Positions 7,107-10,363 of a DNA stretch of 10,363 nucleotides are shown in pieces. The first letter of the stretch is position 1. Each line of letters opens with the position of its first letter. The notes beneath the pieces were generated by a model. That model saw nothing but the letters and a program-made list of their open reading frames with translations. It did not search any database and was not told where the DNA came from. Where the stretch lies: NCBI GenBank assembly GCA_014896635.1, contig JADBKA010000162.1, positions 1-10,363 of the forward strand. The letters run 5' to 3'. This DNA comes from Ktedonobacteraceae bacterium (GTDB lineage Bacteria > Chloroflexota > Ktedonobacteria > Ktedonobacterales > Ktedonobacteraceae). Both the position numbers and the translations under genes were made by a program.

Positions 7107-8534
7107 ATGGCGCGAGTGCAAAAAAAACCTCTCCTCAATGCTATCCGGCGGAGCGCGGTTTTCTTGTTCATTATTCTCTGCGCTGTCACCAGCATGCTGG
7201 GTAACAGACAACCGGTTCAGGCGTTCTCTCTCTCAGCAGGCAAGCCTCCTGGCCTGGTGAACATCTATCCACTCACCGATTACGCGACCAGAGCAGCAGT
7301 CGGCGCTGTTCCTCCTTGCCTTCAGAGCAGCAGCCTGCCGCTCTGCTACAGCCCTGCCCAGATTCGGAGAGCGTACGGCATCCAGTCGCTCCACCAGCGC
7401 GGTATAAGGGGAGCCGGACGTACCATAGTGATAGTTGATCTCTACCAGAATCCAACCCTCTGGCCGGATCTGCAACTCTTTGACAGAATTTTCGGATTAA
7501 ACGATCCCTGGTTCAAAAGTATTGCTCCTTTCGGCCTGCGTCCATTTGACCCGCGCAATCCGGCCATGCTTGGCTTTGCGCTGGAGATTGCGCTGGATAT
7601 GCAATGGACACACGCGATAGCTCCCGATGCGCAGCTCACGCTGGTACTCGGCAACCCCGCCAATGACACGCTGCAGGGACAGATTGATGCCCTGATCCAG
7701 GCCACCAGTTACGCTGTGCAAAACAACCTGGGAGACGTCATCTCTCTCAGTGTGGGAACGTCCGAATCGTGCTATACCGACGCCGAAATCGGAGCCTGGC
7801 ACAACGTCTTTCGCCAGGCAAGGGAACGAAACATCGGTGTTTTTGTCGCCGCCGGCGACACGGGATCGAACGCAGGTGTCTGTGACGAGGCAGGCAACCT
7901 GGTGAGCAATGGGCAGGGTGTGCTGTACCCGGCGAGCGATCCCCTGGTCACGGCAGTAGGAGGCACGACGCTCTTTGCCAGTCGCACAGGGGTTTACCAG
8001 CGCGAGACCGTGTGGAATCGTTCGCAGACAACAGGAGGCGCAACGGGAGGCGGCTTCAGCCGGATCTTCACGCGACCCGCCTATCAGGACGGACTGGCGC
8101 GTACAGGCTCGCAGCGTGGTATTCCCGACGTCGCTTATGTTGCAGATCCTCTTACGGGCGTCCCCATCGTAAGCAGCTTTCTCGTGCCGGGCCAGACTGT
8201 CATCCTGCCTGTTGGCGGCACAAGCGCCGGCGCTCCTCAGTGGGCAGCCATCAGCGTACTCGTCGATCAACTGGCAAACAGGCGCCTGGGTTTTCTCAAT
8301 CCTGCGATCTACCGCATCAGCAGCAGCAAATACTATACTCGCGGCTTTCACGACATTACCAGTGGTGATAACACCTACACATTCATCAGCCTCAATGCAG
8401 AGCAAATGAGCATTGCCGGCTTTGCTGCCGGGCAGGGATGGGACGCAGCAAGCGGCGCTGGCTCACCCATTGTCGGAGAACTGGCCCCGCTGCTGATTAG
8501 CAATGCGCGCCCCTGCGATGGCAGAGAACCGTGA
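7107..8534 (+). CDS. Secreted sedolisin-type serine-carboxyl peptidase (S53), lacking a prodomain
   Basis: A 475-residue secreted endopeptidase. The signal peptide has a basic start (KK, RR within residues 6-15), a hydrophobic core (about 16-32) and a likely cut after VQA near residue 39. The catalytic domain starts at about residue 81 (YSPAQIRRAYG). The sedolisin set is complete: Glu160 and Asp164 (E-x3-D), oxyanion Asp251 in AAGDTG, and nucleophile Ser373 in GTSAGAP. The calcium site is also complete: Asp416-Ile417 in HDIT, then Gly442, Gly444 and Asp446 (G-x-G-x-D). Spacings match known sedolisins. Typical family members carry a roughly 180-residue activation prodomain. Here only about 40 residues separate signal and catalytic domain, so it is absent. 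I chose the ATG at 7107 with AAGGAG 10 nt upstream; a TTG at 7065 would add 14 charged residues before the signal. Known sedolisins act at acidic pH and digest proteins outside the cell. Substrate unknown. Confidence 0.93.
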   Translation: MARVQKKPLLNAIRRSAVFLFIILCAVTSMLGNRQPVQAFSLSAGKPPGLVNIYPLTDYATRAAVGAVPPCLQSSSLPLCYSPAQIRRAYGIQSLHQRGIRGAGRTIVIVDLYQNPTLWPDLQLFDRIFGLNDPWFKSIAPFGLRPFDPRNPAMLGFALEIALDMQWTHAIAPDAQLTLVLGNPANDTLQGQIDALIQATSYAVQNNLGDVISLSVGTSESCYTDAEIGAWHNVFRQARERNIGVFVAAGDTGSNAGVCDEAGNLVSNGQGVLYPASDPLVTAVGGTTLFASRTGVYQRETVWNRSQTTGGATGGGFSRIFTRPAYQDGLARTGSQRGIPDVAYVADPLTGVPIVSSFLVPGQTVILPVGGTSAGAPQWAAISVLVDQLANRRLGFLNPAIYRISSSKYYTRGFHDITSGDNTYTFISLNAEQMSIAGFAAGQGWDAASGAGSPIVGELAPLLISNARPCDGREP

Positions 8535-8552
8535 ATCTCTCCCTCTCTAAAA

Positions 8553-8582
8553 CTGTCACCGCGCCATCAACTATGCTACAAT
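8553..8582 (+). promoter_or_regulatory. Candidate promoter of the ThiF-like gene
   Basis: CTGTCA (8553-8558) and TACAAT (8577-8582) lie 18 bp apart. They match the -35 at four of six bases and the -10 at five of six. TGC directly before the -10 makes an extended -10. It sits in the 88-bp gap after the peptidase, about 40 bp before the ATG at 8623. No terminator is visible after the peptidase, so read-through is also possible. Confidence 0.5.
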
Positions 8583-8622
8583 AAGGTGCAGGCGTTTATT
8601 CTGTAAGCTAAGAGAGGATGCA

Positions 8623-9642
8623 ATGCTCGACCGCTATTCACGACAACTCCTGTTCGCTCCTGTGGGCAGAGCCGGGCAGGAACGGTTACGTACAGCAACA
8701 GTGACAATTATCGGCTGCGGCGCCCTGGGGACCGCGCTGGCGAACAATCTTTGCCGTGCTGGCGTCGGCAAACTCGTGATCGCCGACCGCGATTATATCG
8801 AACTAAACAATTTGCAGCGCCAGGTGCTCTTCGACGAAAAAGACGTCGCCAATCATCTTCCTAAAGCCATTGCCGCTGCCGAAAAACTGCGCCAGGTGAA
8901 TAGCGACGTACACGTAGAAGCCCTGGTAGAAGATGTCAGTGCTGATGGCATCGAATCCCTGGTACGCGAAACTGAGCTGATGCTCGACGCTACCGACAAC
9001 TTTGAAACTCGCTATCTCATTAACGACGCCTGTATCAAGTACGGAAAACCCTGGATTTACAGCGGAGTTATCGCATCCTATGGCGTGACGATGAACATTC
9101 TTCCTGGCGATACCGCCTGCCTGCGCTGCGCCTTCCCCGACATGCCGCTCCCCGGCACCACGCCTACCTGTGATACCGCCGGCGTGCTCAACGGCATCGT
9201 CGCCACAATCACCGGCATTGCCTCAACCGAGGCGCTCAAGATCCTGCTGCACAGCGAGCAGATCAGCCGTAGTATGACCTGGCTGGACCTGTGGGAAAAC
9301 ACTTTTGAGCGCATCGAACTGCCACGCCAGCCCGATTGCCCCGCCTGTGGCCAGCATCACTTTGAGTTCCTGACATCGCTTGCTGATAGAGGCAGCACCA
9401 GTCTGTGCGGGCGCAATGCCGTCCAGGTGCGCGGCACCGGACAGCGCGATGTCAGGCTGGACTTTGCCGACCTGGCCGACCGCCTGCGCCCGGTGGGCGA
9501 AGTCGTCTATAACGCTTTTCTCCTGCGCTTCACTGTAGATGGCTATGAGATAACCGTTTTCCCCGATGCACGCGCGATCATCAAAGGCACTGACGACGAA
9601 CAGGTTGCCCGTTCCGTCTATGCACGTTATATTGGTATGTGA
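8623..9642 (+). CDS. thiF: ThiF/MoeB-family sulfur-carrier adenylyltransferase
   Basis: A 339-residue E1-like enzyme. Such enzymes activate the C-terminal Gly-Gly of a small sulfur-carrier protein (ThiS, MoaD or similar) with ATP, in the cytoplasm, for thiamine thiazole or molybdopterin synthesis. Visible features are the nucleotide loop GCGALG (31-36), the NNLQRQ segment (62-67) with the conserved Arg, DATDNFETR (122-130), the first zinc pair Cys166/Cys169 (CLRC), Cys183 in PTCDTAGVL and the second zinc pair Cys239/Cys242 (CPAC). A tail of about 90 residues (LCGRNAVQV from 261, ending ARYIGM) matches the longer ThiF type known from Bacillus rather than the shorter E. coli ThiF. The ribosome site AGAGAGG (8611-8617) is 5 nt from the ATG. 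No carrier protein, ThiG or ThiH gene adjoins it, so the partner is uncertain and MoeB is possible. Fold sure, symbol tentative. Confidence 0.88.
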   Translation: MLDRYSRQLLFAPVGRAGQERLRTATVTIIGCGALGTALANNLCRAGVGKLVIADRDYIELNNLQRQVLFDEKDVANHLPKAIAAAEKLRQVNSDVHVEALVEDVSADGIESLVRETELMLDATDNFETRYLINDACIKYGKPWIYSGVIASYGVTMNILPGDTACLRCAFPDMPLPGTTPTCDTAGVLNGIVATITGIASTEALKILLHSEQISRSMTWLDLWENTFERIELPRQPDCPACGQHHFEFLTSLADRGSTSLCGRNAVQVRGTGQRDVRLDFADLADRLRPVGEVVYNAFLLRFTVDGYEITVFPDARAIIKGTDDEQVARSVYARYIGM

Positions 9643-9663
9643 ATGCAATGCGAGAATCCTGAA

Positions 9664-9692
9664 AGTGCGAAAGTCCCTCGCACTGCTTTTTT
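9664..9692 (+). terminator. Rho-independent terminator after the ThiF-like gene
   Basis: A perfect 7-bp stem, AGTGCGA (9664-9670) with TCGCACT (9678-9684), closes a 7-nt loop and is followed after two bases by six T (9687-9692). It starts 21 bp past the stop codon at 9640-9642. The upstream TGCGAG (9649-9654) could instead pair with CTCGCA (9677-9682), but the terminator stem is longer and probably wins. Confidence 0.85.
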
Positions 9693-9778
9693 CCCGCCGC
9701 GAGGTCAGTAAAACCTGAAAGATCCGTCAACGAATCTGAGAGCAGAGACATATTTATAAAGGGAGAGCAGAATCTCTG
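9693..9778 (+). promoter_or_regulatory. Leader and presumed promoter region of metG
   Basis: These 86 bp after the ThiF terminator must contain the metG promoter. The only -10-like text is TATTTATAAA (9751-9760), with no clear -35. GAGAGCAGA occurs twice (9738-9746 and 9763-9771). CAGAGA (9743-9748) can pair with TCTCTG (9773-9778), directly before the start codon, looping out the purine-rich ribosome site GGGAGAG (9761-9767). I see no T-box motif and no S-adenosylmethionine riboswitch pattern. Confidence 0.35.
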
Positions 9779-10363
9779 ATGAACGAATATATCCTTGTCT
9801 GCGTAGCATGGCCCTATGCCAAAAGCTCCACGCACGTCGGGCAGATCGCCGGCGCCTACCTGCCGGCAGATACCTTTGCCCGCTACCATCGCATGGCCGG
9901 CAACCACGTCCTGATGGTCTCCGGCAGCGATGAGCACGGCACGCCCATTCTCGTCGATGCCGAGCGCGAAGGCATCGCACCGCGTGAATTCGTGGCGCGC
10001 TACCATCGCCAGATCTGCGAGGTCTGGAAACGCCTGGGTATTTCCTGGGATCTCTACACCGAAACCGGCACCACCAACCACTACCGCATCACCCAGGACT
10101 TCTTCCTGACGCTCTACGAAAAAGGCTACATCTTCAAGGATAGCATGCAGTCCCCTTACTGTCCTACCGACCGCCGCTTCCTGCCGGACCGCTATATCGA
10201 GGGTACCTGTCCCGACTGCGGCTACCCGGCAGCACGCGGCGACCAGTGCGACAACTGCGGTCACACACTGGATGCAGTAGACCTGATAGACCCGAAATGC
10301 CGTATCTGTGGCAGTAAAAGCAGCAAAATTGAAATTCGCCTGACCGATCACTTCTTTCTCGAC
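9779..10363 (+). CDS. metG: Methionyl-tRNA synthetase, N-terminal part (truncated by the window end)
   Basis: The first 195 residues of a class I aminoacyl-tRNA synthetase that charges tRNA-Met in the cytoplasm. It opens VAWPYAKSSTHVGQIAGAYLPAD. The HIGH-motif position reads HVGQ (19-22), with Gln in place of the final His. SGSDEHGTPI (48-57) is a typical MetRS active-site motif. The connective region carries zinc-knuckle cysteines: Cys144/147 (CPDC) and Cys157/160 (CDNC), then Cys174/177 (CRIC) opening a second set, so this is the larger, multi-knuckle MetRS type. The reading frame stays open to the last base, and the KMSKS loop and anticodon domain lie beyond. The ATG at 9779 is preceded by GGGAGAG (9761-9767), 11 nt away, which is slightly long. 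Identity is sure despite truncation. Confidence 0.95.
   Translation, partial: MNEYILVCVAWPYAKSSTHVGQIAGAYLPADTFARYHRMAGNHVLMVSGSDEHGTPILVDAEREGIAPREFVARYHRQICEVWKRLGISWDLYTETGTTNHYRITQDFFLTLYEKGYIFKDSMQSPYCPTDRRFLPDRYIEGTCPDCGYPAARGDQCDNCGHTLDAVDLIDPKCRICGSKSSKIEIRLTDHFFLD

Noticed and set aside
7497..8405. A 302-codon open frame on the minus strand
   Set aside because: It lies wholly opposite the S53 peptidase, whose frame carries every catalytic motif. It resembles no protein family and comes from codon bias on the opposite strand.
9643..9778. T-box or other methionine-responsive riboswitch before metG
   Set aside because: The hairpin with a T run is explained as the ThiF terminator just after its stop codon. 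No T-box consensus or specifier loop is seen, and the leader after it is only 86 bp.
9581..10351. A 256-codon open frame on the minus strand
   Set aside because: It runs antisense through the ThiF end, its terminator and metG, and shows an Ala/Val-rich composition typical of an antisense shadow.

Overview
The window reads as chromosomal DNA from a moderately GC-rich bacterium with large signalling proteins. I infer a Chloroflexota member, probably Ktedonobacteria-like. Three things suggest this: two tandem Ser/Thr kinases joined through one membrane span to WD40-type propellers, a secreted sedolisin (S53) peptidase, and a GC-rich intergenic palindrome beside them. This placement comes from recognising protein styles, not from a marker gene. 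No rRNA, tRNA, CRISPR array, transposase or phage gene is visible.

Layout. (1) Positions 1-1924, plus strand: the possible tail of an unidentified gene, then an alpha/beta hydrolase and a 3-hydroxybutyryl-CoA dehydrogenase. The last two are 5 bp apart and form a small fatty-acyl/CoA metabolism operon. (2) Positions 1925-2059: a convergent gap with two different inverted repeats. One is an 11+7 bp hairpin that swallows the dehydrogenase stop codon. The other is a GC-rich palindrome that looks like a dispersed REP-type repeat. (3) Positions 2060-6796, minus strand: two receptor-like Ser/Thr kinases, 9 bp apart and translationally coupled. Each has an N-terminal kinase domain, a linker, one membrane span preceded by a twin-arginine motif, and a C-terminal WD40 propeller predicted outside the membrane. 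(4) Positions 6797-7106: an AT-rich divergent control region. (5) Positions 7107-8534, plus strand: a secreted S53 peptidase with all catalytic and calcium-site residues but no room for the usual activation prodomain. (6) Positions 8553-9692: a ThiF/MoeB-type adenylyltransferase with its own candidate promoter and a clear intrinsic terminator. (7) Positions 9779-10363: the first 195 codons of methionyl-tRNA synthetase, cut by the window end.

How they fit together: the kinases probably act as paired membrane sensors that read something outside the cell through a propeller and phosphorylate cytoplasmic targets. The secreted peptidase shares their divergent control region and may be co-regulated with them, but nothing in the sequence proves it. 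ThiF and MetG are housekeeping genes and look unrelated to the signalling block. Most of the window is recognisable. The least ordinary points are the internal Tat-like signal anchors in both kinases, the Glu-to-Asp change in the alphaC helix of one kinase, the prodomain-less sedolisin, and the two palindromes in the convergent gap.
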